This document shows positions 43,368-52,465 of a DNA stretch of 57,998 nucleotides, in pieces. Both the position numbers and the translations under genes were made by a program. Origin of the DNA: Muribaculaceae bacterium (GTDB lineage Bacteria; Bacteroidota; Bacteroidia; Bacteroidales; Muribaculaceae); assembly GCA_017964485.1 (NCBI GenBank), contig JAGCRW010000064.1, forward strand, positions 1 through 57,998, given 5' to 3'. The notes beneath the pieces were generated by a model that worked only from the letters and a program-made list of their open reading frames with translations, did no database searches and had not been told where the DNA came from. The stretch's first letter is position 1; every line of letters begins with the position of its first letter.

Positions 43368-44720
43368 ATGAGACGAGGATTAATTAGCATAGTAGTTGCG
43401 CTCACAACGCTTGTGGCGATGGCGCAAGTGGAGTTTATACAGAATGGCTTAAAATATACCGCCCTTGACGATAATAGCGTGAAGGTACGTAAGATAGATG
43501 ATAACCATTTGCCTAAAGGCAAGCTCGTTATTCCTACCTATGTAACACATGATGGCGTCACCTACACTGTTACAACATTAGGTGGCTGGGCATTTTTCGG
43601 ATGTGAGGATATCACAGAGGTGGAGTTGCCCGCCACCTTGACAAAGATTGACATTTGGGCATTTTGCAACTGCAAGAAACTCAAGGGAATCGATATCCCC
43701 TCCAGCGTGAAGGAGATTGGCTACAGCGCATTTGAGAACTGCGAGAGTTTCACGTCTTTCACCTTTCCTGAGGGTATAGAGCTGGTGTCTGACCGACTTC
43801 TGCAGGAGTGCTACAATCTCACCGAGGTGAATTTGCCCGAAGGTGTTGTAAAAATTGATGACTGTGCTTTCAGCGACTGCAAATCGCTTGAGAGCATCAC
43901 GCTGCCACAGTCGGTGAAGTATATAGACAACAGTGCCTTTGCTTATTGCAATAACCTGAAACACATCAGTCTGCCTAAGGGACTGAAAAAATTAGGCCGC
44001 AATGTGTTCTCAAGCTGCGTTTCTCTTGTCGAGATTGAATTGCCCGAGGGTATTACCGAAATCGGCGATAATGTCTTCAACAACTGTCGCGCTCTTGAGC
44101 AGGTTACCTTGCCAGCGTCGCTCAGTTGGCTGAAAAGCAACCCGTTCTCATCGTGTGGCGCATTGAAGGAGTATAAGGTGGCAGAAGGCAGTGAGTACTT
44201 CGCCGTGCAAGATGGCATACTTTTCTCTAAAGACATGACTCGCCTCATTGCTTGCCCCATAAGCAAAGATTTGGGCGACTACATCGTGCCGGCTACCGTT
44301 AAGGAGATTGCCTCAGATGCTTTCTACGGATGCAGCAGGCTCACTAGCATCACTATGTCTGATGTCACCGATATTGGTGACAACGCTTTCAATGGTTGCC
44401 ACAACCTTGTCACTGTAGATTTCGGTTCAAAGCTCGAGACTTTGGGCAAAGCCGCTTTCTATAGCAATTCAAAGATTGAGAACATAGTCCTGCCCGACTC
44501 GTTCAAGCACATGGATATGATAAACTTTGAATTCTGCGGCAATCTCAAGACTGTGAGCTTGAGTGAGGAACTGAGCAAGCGTGAGCAAGACTTTAACAAT
44601 CTGTCGTTTAACTTTAACTCCAGCGACCTGCGATTTATCATCCGCATGCCCGACGGCACTACCAAGACTCTGAAGCACGAAGAAATCAACGACATGAAGA
44701 AATACTTCAGGGAAAAATAA
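43368..44720 (+). CDS. BspA-like leucine-rich repeat protein
   Basis: This is a 450-residue protein with a signal peptide (MRRGLISIVVALTTLVAMAQ). From about residue 60 to 400 there are repeated LRR_5 units (WAFFGCEDITEVELPATLTK, AFENCESFTSFTFPEGIE, AFSDCKSLESITLPQSVK, AFAYCNNLKHISLPKGLK and more). BspA-type repeats often mediate adhesion or binding at the cell surface. No T9SS-like C-terminal domain or lipobox is visible, so its attachment to the cell is unclear. Confidence 0.88.
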   Translation: MRRGLISIVVALTTLVAMAQVEFIQNGLKYTALDDNSVKVRKIDDNHLPKGKLVIPTYVTHDGVTYTVTTLGGWAFFGCEDITEVELPATLTKIDIWAFCNCKKLKGIDIPSSVKEIGYSAFENCESFTSFTFPEGIELVSDRLLQECYNLTEVNLPEGVVKIDDCAFSDCKSLESITLPQSVKYIDNSAFAYCNNLKHISLPKGLKKLGRNVFSSCVSLVEIELPEGITEIGDNVFNNCRALEQVTLPASLSWLKSNPFSSCGALKEYKVAEGSEYFAVQDGILFSKDMTRLIACPISKDLGDYIVPATVKEIASDAFYGCSRLTSITMSDVTDIGDNAFNGCHNLVTVDFGSKLETLGKAAFYSNSKIENIVLPDSFKHMDMINFEFCGNLKTVSLSEELSKREQDFNNLSFNFNSSDLRFIIRMPDGTTKTLKHEEINDMKKYFREK

Positions 44721-44792
44721 TTCATTAATGCACCCAGTGTTTCTTAGACGAATAAAGCGACAAGAAGCGATTTGGTTTTGATATAATACAAC

Positions 44793-44820
44793 AAAAGCAC
44801 CATTCATCAGTGGTGCTTTT
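44793..44820. terminator. Bidirectional terminator
   Basis: A perfect 10-bp stem (aaaagcacca / tggtgctttt) with an 8-nt loop lies between the convergent LRR gene (ends 44720) and menA (ends 44843). The A/T flanks suit both directions. Confidence 0.82.
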
Positions 44821-44842
44821 GTGTATTGTTGTTTTGCTGCGT

Positions 44843-45739
44843 TTAAATCACAAATGCCAGCAACATGATAATTGTGAAGAGGAGCATGTTGAGGGCGGTG
44901 AGGCCGAGCAAGGGGTTGAGCTTGGCGCCTCGGCGGTGGTTGAGCATTGCCCATATCACTACATGGAAGATGAGATAGAGTGCAGGTGCCAGGAATGTCC
45001 ACTTGGGCAGCATCATCTTGTCGCCGAAATATACAATCACCCAAAGCGGAGAGAGCATGGCAATCGCCATAAAACCGTTGAACAAATAGGCTGTAGAAGC
45101 CATTTGGCGTCCAAAAATCACCACGGCGGTGTTCTTGCCCGCCTCGGCATCGTCTTCCATGTCACGGTAGTTGTTCACAAGCAGCACGTTCACTCCCATA
45201 AAGCCTATCGTCATTGAGGCTAGTACCGCGAGGGCATCGATGGTGTGGGCAATGACATAATAGCTGGCAATGACAGGCACCAGGCCGTAGAAAATGAATA
45301 CGGTGAGTTCGCCCAGACCATGATAGGATAGGGGATATGGCCCAGCGCTGTAGGCAAGCACAAATATTGCCACAAGCACTCCCACAGGGATGATTTTCCA
45401 TCCGCCGTAAGGGATGAGGCAGCATCCTATCGCGCATGCCACGGCAAGAGTCAGATAGGTGACATTGCGCAGGGTTTTAGGCTTGATGTCACCCTCGGTA
45501 ACGCCTCGTCGAGGTCCCACACGCCCTTTCTTGTCGGAGCCTTTCTTGTAGTCGTAGTATTCGTTGGCGAAATTTGACGCAATCTGTGCCAGCAAAGCAA
45601 ATACTAAACACAGTATCGCAGGCGCCCATTCAAATCGCCCTTGCCATGCCGTGATGCCTATTGCCATTAGCACGCCGCTTATCGACACTGGCAGGGTGCG
45701 CAGGCGCATCGCCTCGAGCCAAATCTTCAACTGTTTCAT
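44843..45739 (-). CDS. menA: 1,4-dihydroxy-2-naphthoate polyprenyltransferase
   Basis: This 298-residue UbiA-family protein has eight to nine transmembrane helices. The prenyl-diphosphate motif NFANEYYDYKKGSDKKGR and the second acidic motif NNYRDMEDDAEAGK are clear, as is the start MRLRTLPVS. It joins the naphthoate ring to the prenyl chain in menaquinone synthesis. Menaquinol is the electron donor for NrfH at 28 kb. It lies 1 nt downstream of the upstream lipoprotein gene and is probably cotranscribed with it. Confidence 0.94.
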   Translation of the reverse strand: MKQLKIWLEAMRLRTLPVSISGVLMAIGITAWQGRFEWAPAILCLVFALLAQIASNFANEYYDYKKGSDKKGRVGPRRGVTEGDIKPKTLRNVTYLTLAVACAIGCCLIPYGGWKIIPVGVLVAIFVLAYSAGPYPLSYHGLGELTVFIFYGLVPVIASYYVIAHTIDALAVLASMTIGFMGVNVLLVNNYRDMEDDAEAGKNTAVVIFGRQMASTAYLFNGFMAIAMLSPLWVIVYFGDKMMLPKWTFLAPALYLIFHVVIWAMLNHRRGAKLNPLLGLTALNMLLFTIIMLLAFVI

Positions 45740-45740
45740 T

Positions 45741-46250
45741 TTATTTGTTTCGGGAAGTTATGCTTGCAAGCACCCAAGCTTTGGGTACCAGCACCTTCAT
45801 TTTCATATATACTTCAGGATAAATGGCAAATGTGGCCGCCTCTGAGATGTCATCAAACCCCTTGGCGATAACGCAGTAAGTCTTGTTTTGTGCCACATAC
45901 ACCACATAGGCTGGCAGTTTTTCTTGCTCGCGCAGGCGGTCGCGGCAACTTATCGCGTTGAACTTCTGCTGGAACTCGGCAACCACCACACCATACTTCT
46001 TGGCAATGTCGGCTTTGTCGTCGGTGACATTGAAATTTAGATGTAAAAGTCTTATGCTGTCTCCGTCAACCACATAGTTGTTTTTAGTGCGGCGAGCCAA
46101 GTCTAGTTGATATTGCTCTCCGCGCTCGCCTGTGCGGTTCAGCTCAATGGTCTTATCATAACTCTCACGATAGTTCTTCTCGTTAGTATGACACGACCAC
46201 AAAGCCGCAGCTAGAGCCACTAACAGTAAGATATTACATAACTTATTCAT
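45741..46250 (-). CDS. Lipoprotein with a SPOR-like segment
   Basis: This is a 169-residue protein with a lipoprotein signal (MNKLCNILLLVALAAALWSC, Cys20). The C-terminal part (YGVVVAEFQQKFNAISCRDR, then YVVYVAQNKTYCVIAKGF) resembles a SPOR-type peptidoglycan-binding fold, weakly. The function is unknown. It lies between a YfcE-type phosphoesterase and menA on the same strand. Confidence 0.65.
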   Translation of the reverse strand: MNKLCNILLLVALAAALWSCHTNEKNYRESYDKTIELNRTGERGEQYQLDLARRTKNNYVVDGDSIRLLHLNFNVTDDKADIAKKYGVVVAEFQQKFNAISCRDRLREQEKLPAYVVYVAQNKTYCVIAKGFDDISEAATFAIYPEVYMKMKVLVPKAWVLASITSRNK

Positions 46251-46275
46251 ATTATTCTATTTTATGCAATTAAAA

Positions 46276-46803
46276 CTATTCCACCACTCGACCTTTGGGG
46301 TTGTCACGGTCATCGGCGAGTTCTATGATTTGGCAACCGGTGATGTTTCCGTTGTCGAGGGTTAGGCGGATGAGGGTGCGCACTTTTTGCCATCCTTGAC
46401 GGCCAGCAGCGCCTGGATTGATGGTGAGAACGCCGAGGCTTCGGTCGGGTATGACTTTAAGGATATGGCTGTGTCCGCACACGAAGATTTTAGGCTGCAC
46501 GAGGTCTAGTCGCGACTTAATGCCTGGGGCGTAGCGCCCTGGATAGCCGCCAATGTGTGTCATCATCACCTTCACGCCCTCGGTGATGAAGATTTCGGTC
46601 TCCTGGAAACGTCGCCGTAACTCACCGCCGTCGGCGTTGCCATAGACGGCACGCACCTGTGGCCCAATCGCCGCAATCATGTCGATGAGCGTCTCGTTGC
46701 CGATGTCGCCTGCGTGCCAAATCTCGTCGCAGTCGGCAAAATGCTCAGCATACCTGTCATCCCAGTAACAGTGAGTGTCGCTTATGATGCCTATGGTCTT
46801 CAT
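46276..46803 (-). CDS. YfcE/MJ0936 family phosphodiesterase
   Basis: This is a 175-residue cytoplasmic metallophosphoesterase. The metal motifs are SDTHCYW, HAGDIG, VYGNADG, MTHIGGYPG and CGHSHILK. The typical GNCD/GNHD is GNAD here. Length and compact fold match the YfcE/MJ0936 family of phosphodiesterases acting on small substrates. The substrate is unknown. It lies in a same-strand run with ribE and the lipoprotein gene. Confidence 0.85.
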   Translation of the reverse strand: MKTIGIISDTHCYWDDRYAEHFADCDEIWHAGDIGNETLIDMIAAIGPQVRAVYGNADGGELRRRFQETEIFITEGVKVMMTHIGGYPGRYAPGIKSRLDLVQPKIFVCGHSHILKVIPDRSLGVLTINPGAAGRQGWQKVRTLIRLTLDNGNITGCQIIELADDRDNPKGRVVE

Positions 46804-46843
46804 GTTAAGTTATATCGCTTCGCTAGTTTACCGTTTTGCTTGT

Positions 46844-47452
46844 TTAATCATTAAACTCCATTAGTCTGGCGAGGTATTTCCCTATGATGTCAAACTCTAG
46901 ATTCACTACTGTGCCCTTCACGATGTTGTGAAAGTTGGTGAGTTCGTGTGTGTAGGGGATGATGGCGACCTCAAAGCTGTCGCGCTCGCTGTTGCAAACC
47001 GTGAGGCTGGTTCCATTGACTGTGATGCTGCCCTTCTCTACAGTGACATAACCCTTTCGTGCCATAGCGGGATCAACCTCATAGTGGAATGTGTAGTACC
47101 AGCTTCCGTCAGCCTCGCATACGCTGGTGCAAGTTGCGGTCTGGTCCACGTGTCCCTGCACGATATGTCCATCAAGACGGCCATTCATGAGCATACTGCG
47201 CTCCACATTCACCTCGTCGCCCACCTTGAGCAGTCCTAGGTTGCTGCGGTCGAGTGTCTCCTGTATGGCTGTGACGGTGTAGGTGCCATCTCCTGGTAGC
47301 TTTACCACGGTGAGACAAACACCATTGTGTGACACGCTTTGGTCTATTTTTAACTCATCCACAAAGCTGCATGTGAGAGTGATGTGGAGATTGCCTTCTT
47401 CTTTGTTGAGTGCCACCACACGGGCAGCCTCTTCTACTATGCCTGAAAACAT
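46844..47452 (-). CDS. ribE: Riboflavin synthase alpha subunit
   Basis: This is a 202-residue protein. The start is the ATG at 47452 (MFSGIVEEAARVVALNKE), the universal N-terminus of the family; the frame extends five codons upstream. Two repeated lumazine-binding halves are visible (SVSHNGVCLTVV with ERSMLMNGRLDGHIVQGHVD, and GSITVNGTSLTV with TVVNLEFDIIGKYLARL). It converts two 6,7-dimethyl-8-ribityllumazine molecules to riboflavin. It lies 61 nt after the PorE-like gene on the same strand. Confidence 0.96.
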   Translation of the reverse strand: MFSGIVEEAARVVALNKEEGNLHITLTCSFVDELKIDQSVSHNGVCLTVVKLPGDGTYTVTAIQETLDRSNLGLLKVGDEVNVERSMLMNGRLDGHIVQGHVDQTATCTSVCEADGSWYYTFHYEVDPAMARKGYVTVEKGSITVNGTSLTVCNSERDSFEVAIIPYTHELTNFHNIVKGTVVNLEFDIIGKYLARLMEFND

Positions 47453-47512
47453 GTTTTTAAGTGTCAAGTGTTAAGCCAAAGGCTTTGATTACGATTAATG
47501 GTCCCCGTAAGC

Positions 47513-49906
47513 TTAAGGTTTCTTTGTAGCTGAGGCGGAGCCAGGTTTCTTGGTGCTAGAGTTTGTTCCAGAGTTTCCTCTGGTAGTGCCGCTGCCGCCT
47601 CTAGAACCGCTACCTGTGCTGCCACTTGAACTAGAACCAGATCCACCACTTGGTAGTATGCCACCTTCAAGTTTTGGCTTGTTCTTGCCATTCTCGCCGT
47701 TGTATTTGCCTAAGGGGTCAGGATCATCCTTTTTGCCTTCGGCGAGGGCTTTTTCACGTTCTTTTTCCTCTATCATCTTCATCTCGGTCTCTTTCTCTTG
47801 TCTCAACCTGGTGATTTCCTCGGGTGACATGTCCTTAGTGTCAACACCATCAAGGAGATCCTTTTTCGCAAAATCACCCTTGCCTTCTTCACCTTCCTCG
47901 CCAGGTTGGGTTATGGAGCTGTCAAAGGTTCGGTAGTAATTGGTGGTGAGTACTTGGAACTCGGTGCGTCGGTTAATTTGGTCGGCAGCCGCACGGTCTT
48001 CTTTTGAGAGTTCCATGACAAAGGCCTCATGCAGAGTGTCGCCCTCGTTGAACTGTGGATAGAGGCGGGCGATACGTTTTGTGACAATCTTTGGTTGCGA
48101 CCTGCCATAACCATGATACTGTAGACGGGCGCTGTCGATTCCTGCTGCGATGAGGTAATCTACCACACTCTTTGCGCGTCGGTCGCTGAGCTTGAGGTTA
48201 TACTCGTCGCCACCAACGCGGTCAGTGTGGGCACCCATCTCGATGGTGATGTAGGGGTTATCGTTGAGTACCTGCACCATTGAGTCGAGGGCAGTCTTCG
48301 ACTCGGGGCGCAAGGTAGCTTTGTTATAGTCGTAGAAAATGTTCTCGATTACCTGCGGCTTGTCCATGGCGGCGAGGATGAAATCGACATTATATTCGGC
48401 ATCCTCCTCTTCAATGTCGCTAGTGAACTGCTGACGGCCGTTGAGGTAGCCATTGGCGCCGGCAAGCATCACATAGCTCACACCGCGCTGCAAGTCAAAG
48501 CGGAACGTACCATCAGGCTTGGCGACAGCCTTCTGGTTGCTGCCGTCGTTGCCCACGATGCGGATGATGGCGTTTGGCACCGGTTCCTCATCCTTGTCGA
48601 GCACATATCCCGAAATCCACACCTTGAGGTCGGGTTTCTCGAAGCTGAAGATGTGGTCATAGCCGCGAGCGTCCTTGCGGTTGCTAGAAAAGTATCCTTT
48701 CTCGCCCTCGGCTTCAAAGGTGATGCCAAAGTCATCGCCGCTGCTGTTCATGGGCGAGCCCATATTCTCAATGAACCACTTACCCGAGGGTTGGAGCCTT
48801 GCCTTGAACAAGTCAAGGCCTCCAAAGCCGGCATGGCCATTGCTAGAGAAGTAGAGCGTGCTGTCGTCGCGCACATAGGGGAAGCGTTCGTCGCCAGGAG
48901 TGTTGATTTGGTCACCGAGGTTCTCGAGTGTGCCGTGGCCGTCGCTAATCATAACACGCCAAATGTCCTTGCCGCCTTGTCCTCCAGGCATATCGCTAGA
49001 GAAGTAGAGCCATCTGCCGTCTTTGCTTACTGCGGGGTCATCGTAGGCCGAGAGAGTGTCGGCGGTAATCTCAAACTTTGCCGCGCCAGTCCATTTCGCT
49101 TCGCTGCGACTTGCCTTATAGATTTCCACGCTGGTGCCTGAATCGGTCTTGCGTAGCGCTTTGGCGAAAAACATCGTCTGGCCGTCGGGAGTGAAGGCAG
49201 TGATGCCCTCGTCAAATTCGGTATTCAGTTCACCATCTACAGGTTCGGGATTGCTCCATTTGCCCTTGTCGTCTTTCTTCGAGAAGAACACGTCGCAGTT
49301 CTTGGCGCCAGTAATTTCGCTTTTTGTTGTGCCCATTGCCTTCTCGCGAGAAGAGGTGAAATAAAGCACATCACATTTGCTGTCTAGGAACATGGGGCAG
49401 AAGTCGGCACGGCGCGAGTTAAATAGGCGGGCGTTCTTCACGATGTAGCGCGAACCCTCGTCACGCATTTTTGGTGCCATTTGGCTGCCGCGAATTCCTT
49501 CTTTTGCCAGCCAGTTGTTAGGAGCTGTGTCGAGATAGGCCTTGTAACTCTTCTCGGCAAGAGAATACTGACCTTCCATCTGTTGGGCTTGACCCAAGTA
49601 GAATGGGATAAGGCTATCCTCCCACTCATAGCGCTGGGCATTTTGATAGGAAGCTGCGGCACGTGCACTCTGGTTCAGATGGCGGTAGCACTCACCGAGC
49701 ATAAATGCCACCTCGCCGCGCAGGTATCGGTCTTCCTTGCGACGCAGTTTGTTGTAAATCTTTCGGTAAGTCTCGGCAGCAGCATAATACTCGCCACGTT
49801 CATATTTCTCATCGGCATCTTTCATCTTGACAGTCTTACATGAGGTGATTTGCACCGCTGTAGACAGCATGAAAGCTGCTAATATTATGTATAGAATCTT
49901 TTTCAT
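47513..49906 (-). CDS. porE: PorE-like T9SS protein (TPR, propeller, OmpA)
   Basis: This is a 797-residue protein with a lipoprotein-like signal (LSTAVQITSC). Domains in order are: TPRs at about 25-130 (GECYRHLNQSARAAASY), a PD40/WD40-type propeller at about 165-430 (LYFTSSREKAMG, WLYFSSDMPGGQGGKDIW), and a carboxypeptidase-regulatory-like domain at about 432-510 (ISGYVLDKDEEPVPNAI). A C-terminal OmpA peptidoglycan-binding domain follows at about 530-690 (IFYDYNKATLRPES, GAHTDRVGGDEYNLKLSDRR). This order matches PorE of the T9SS. The tail of about 100 residues is charged and then Gly/Ser/Thr-rich. It is unlinked to the main por cluster, 8 kb away. Confidence 0.85.
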   Translation of the reverse strand: MKKILYIILAAFMLSTAVQITSCKTVKMKDADEKYERGEYYAAAETYRKIYNKLRRKEDRYLRGEVAFMLGECYRHLNQSARAAASYQNAQRYEWEDSLIPFYLGQAQQMEGQYSLAEKSYKAYLDTAPNNWLAKEGIRGSQMAPKMRDEGSRYIVKNARLFNSRRADFCPMFLDSKCDVLYFTSSREKAMGTTKSEITGAKNCDVFFSKKDDKGKWSNPEPVDGELNTEFDEGITAFTPDGQTMFFAKALRKTDSGTSVEIYKASRSEAKWTGAAKFEITADTLSAYDDPAVSKDGRWLYFSSDMPGGQGGKDIWRVMISDGHGTLENLGDQINTPGDERFPYVRDDSTLYFSSNGHAGFGGLDLFKARLQPSGKWFIENMGSPMNSSGDDFGITFEAEGEKGYFSSNRKDARGYDHIFSFEKPDLKVWISGYVLDKDEEPVPNAIIRIVGNDGSNQKAVAKPDGTFRFDLQRGVSYVMLAGANGYLNGRQQFTSDIEEEDAEYNVDFILAAMDKPQVIENIFYDYNKATLRPESKTALDSMVQVLNDNPYITIEMGAHTDRVGGDEYNLKLSDRRAKSVVDYLIAAGIDSARLQYHGYGRSQPKIVTKRIARLYPQFNEGDTLHEAFVMELSKEDRAAADQINRRTEFQVLTTNYYRTFDSSITQPGEEGEEGKGDFAKKDLLDGVDTKDMSPEEITRLRQEKETEMKMIEEKEREKALAEGKKDDPDPLGKYNGENGKNKPKLEGGILPSGGSGSSSSGSTGSGSRGGSGTTRGNSGTNSSTKKPGSASATKKP

Positions 49907-50049
49907 ATTGATGTTATATATCTACAATAAAAACGCAAGCCCCCTGCCCTTTATTGCACGCGCGTATTATAATGTACTTTTTTAGTTAGATATAATAAAC
50001 TTAATAAGAAAAATCACGTCTAAGAGAATAAATAATAAATCATTTTTTT

Positions 50050-50739
50050 ATGAAAACCTTCAAGAATACTCTTTTGCTGCTGACGATGGCTGTGTTGCCA
50101 GCGTTTTGTTTTGCACAACCTGAAATTTGCAAAGTGACATTTACTGGTAAACAGCCCACAATCAAGGACTTCGCTCGTGCCTATTGCTCGCAGTTTGAAA
50201 ACGACAGTTATGAGCGTGATGCACTTGCTGAATTTAAAAAGGGCAACTCTAATGTGAGGACTGCTGGCGGTTGTATAGACTGCGTGGTAGATACCAAGAA
50301 CGGATATGTGAGTTACACTACCACAAATATTGATGGCGATTCCGAGACTATGGAGATGTGCTATTGGAACTGCGACAACAAGAACGAGAAAATCGTTGCT
50401 GTGAATCGCATAAGCACAGCAATGGGCTTTGATGAGAGTTTCCTCACGTTCTACCGCTACAATGTGAAAACTAAGACTATGAGGCTCATAGAGGCGCCCT
50501 TTGACCGCGATCCTGATGCCATCGACCTCATTGACCAGGAAAAGGCCGATAAGGCGACTGTTGATATGGTGCTTAACTCCCGTAACGAAGACTCCAACAA
50601 GTATCAGCCTAGTTTCCGCTTACCCTGCACTGGCAAGGATATTACTTATCGTATGGCCGACCAGAATGCTATTCCCAAGGAATTTCAAAAAGAGTGCAAA
50701 CTAATCTGGGACGGCAACGGTTTCTGCCCTCTTGAATAA
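50050..50739 (+). CDS. Unknown secreted protein
   Basis: This is a 229-residue protein with a signal peptide (MKTFKNTLLLLTMAVLPAFC, then FAQ). The mature part has pairs of Cys residues (GGCIDCVVDT, CYWNCDN) and late Cys, so disulfides are possible. There is no lipobox in the usual place, no T9SS domain and no recognised family. It is a single gene with a convergent neighbour and a hairpin after it. Confidence 0.65.
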   Translation: MKTFKNTLLLLTMAVLPAFCFAQPEICKVTFTGKQPTIKDFARAYCSQFENDSYERDALAEFKKGNSNVRTAGGCIDCVVDTKNGYVSYTTTNIDGDSETMEMCYWNCDNKNEKIVAVNRISTAMGFDESFLTFYRYNVKTKTMRLIEAPFDRDPDAIDLIDQEKADKATVDMVLNSRNEDSNKYQPSFRLPCTGKDITYRMADQNAIPKEFQKECKLIWDGNGFCPLE

Positions 50740-50764
50740 GATAAAGTATAAAGCACAATCAAAA

Positions 50765-50794
50765 AAAGCGTCCTTCAAGTGAGAAAGACGCTTT
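50765..50794. terminator. Bidirectional terminator
   Basis: The stem aaagcgtc / gacgcttt has a 14-nt loop and lies between the stop at 50739 and the convergent 3' end at 50833. It is flanked by A-rich and T-rich sequence. Confidence 0.72.
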
Positions 50795-50832
50795 AATTTT
50801 ATGGTAAAAACCTATATTCGGTTTCCGAAATG

Positions 50833-52437
50833 TTAGTTCCCTAGCATAATGTTGTAGATGATGGTTATGTCGGTTGTTGTGATGTAACCATCGCCGTCAA
50901 TGTCGCTAGTTTCAATGAATGTTTCATCTCCATCGAGGATGTAGTTGTAGATGCATGTGATGTCGACAATTGTTACCTCACCGTCGCCGTTCACGTCGCC
51001 GAAGACAGTTGCATTAGGATCGAAGCCCAGTTGCTCATCCATCCATGCTAAGCGGTCATGAATCCAATCTTTGAGGTAGTCAACCTCTTGGTCAAAGTTC
51101 TGAGCGATGTAGTGGTTGGGCCACACATACTGTCCCCATCGTGGCCATGCTTGGCTGTTGCGGTCCATAGCACCTTGTGCAGTGAGCTGGGTTGCCATCG
51201 AGTCGATTGTCGCAATGATACGGTCTTCGCGCATGTTAGAGCGACGGCATTGTGCCCAGCGGCTCTTAAGCATGTCGACATAATAGGGATCTTTGTTGAG
51301 CTTATACCACCAGAAAGGCACTAGCTGAGTGTCACCGTTCCAGTTGAGCAGGTCGTTGTTCTGATATATCCAGTTGTTGGTGTACCAGCCATTGTAGTAA
51401 TCGCTGTTTCCGAAGGCGATATTGAAGTCCCAGAGCACCATCTTGAAGCGAGGGTCCTTGCTGTCGCGCAATTTGAAAATCTTAGAGCTTAGGCGATATC
51501 CGTCCACGTTGTGAGAGATTTCCTGAGCGATCTGGAAATCAACAAACGACATCACGTCCATGTACTGGCGGTAGCCAGTCTCAGGGTCGGTGTAATTGGA
51601 CGAAGCAAGCGCATCTTCCATCAGGTCAACCTGGCCAGTGATGTAGTTGTATTGGGCATCGGTCAAGTCCTCATATTCTGGTTCCTTAAACTGATAGTTG
51701 ATGTAACGGTTGTTAATCCACTGGCCGTTTTTGGTCATGGGATGATATTTCGAGGTGTAGGTGGGCTCATCGGTGCGGTCCACTTCGAGGAGATAGCCAC
51801 CAGTAAGTTCATCGCCATCGTCGCCTGGGTCATCAAGGTTCAGACGTTGCTTGCCTTTGGTTGGCAGCTCGCACATGATATAGATGCCGTAGTAGATGCC
51901 ATCGAGGTAGAGCTCGCAGTACTTGCCCATTGGGGTGTAGTACATCCAGGGGCGCTCAAGCTCAAAGATGAGCAGGTCGCGCATCATGCTCTTGTCGCTG
52001 TAGGGAGCGAGTAATGCCCAGTTGTTGTCCTTGCCCATGCCTAGGATTTTCACCTTCTGCTTTGTGCCGCCTTCCTCGAGAGGAGCGTTGAGCGGACGGA
52101 AAGAGTAGGGCTTCTTGTCGCTTGCGGTGAACGATGTGTTGCCGCGATACTTAAGGGCTACATATCCCTCGTAGTCAACCTTTTGGCCAGGATGTGCCAC
52201 TGTGTCGCTGTAGTTGAGATTGCCATCACCATTGTGGATAATTTTCATGCGAGCTGTGATGCGTTCATCGCGGTCGATAGTAGCGCCGTCAACCTCCATC
52301 CACACGATTGGTAGGTTGGTCTGTGTAAGTTGCACATTCTGATTGTCGGGCGGATAGTTAGGATTCCAACTCCACCCTTGTGCCTGCATTGCCTGCACAG
52401 CTAAAAATGTCATAAGGATAAGTAGAAGTCTTTTCAT
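50833..52437 (-). CDS. CotH-type secreted protein with C-terminal dockerin-like repeats
   Basis: This is a 534-residue protein with a signal peptide (MKRLLLILMTFLAVQAMQAQ). The central part is a CotH kinase-like domain: LKYRGNTSFTASDKKPY, NWALLAPYSDKSMMRDLL, LYLDGIYYGIYIMCELP, GGYLLEVDRTDEP and MVLWDFNIAFGNSDYY. CotH proteins are kinase-fold enzymes; secreted bacterial members may phosphorylate or bind proteins or glycans. The C-terminal 58 residues hold two calcium-type dockerin repeats (GDVNGDGEVTIVDI; SDIDGDGYITTTDI). No T9SS sorting domain is present. It lies 28 nt after ispG. Confidence 0.86.
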   Translation of the reverse strand: MKRLLLILMTFLAVQAMQAQGWSWNPNYPPDNQNVQLTQTNLPIVWMEVDGATIDRDERITARMKIIHNGDGNLNYSDTVAHPGQKVDYEGYVALKYRGNTSFTASDKKPYSFRPLNAPLEEGGTKQKVKILGMGKDNNWALLAPYSDKSMMRDLLIFELERPWMYYTPMGKYCELYLDGIYYGIYIMCELPTKGKQRLNLDDPGDDGDELTGGYLLEVDRTDEPTYTSKYHPMTKNGQWINNRYINYQFKEPEYEDLTDAQYNYITGQVDLMEDALASSNYTDPETGYRQYMDVMSFVDFQIAQEISHNVDGYRLSSKIFKLRDSKDPRFKMVLWDFNIAFGNSDYYNGWYTNNWIYQNNDLLNWNGDTQLVPFWWYKLNKDPYYVDMLKSRWAQCRRSNMREDRIIATIDSMATQLTAQGAMDRNSQAWPRWGQYVWPNHYIAQNFDQEVDYLKDWIHDRLAWMDEQLGFDPNATVFGDVNGDGEVTIVDITCIYNYILDGDETFIETSDIDGDGYITTTDITIIYNIMLGN

Positions 52438-52465
52438 TTTGAATGGTTTTAATTATTTTTATTTG

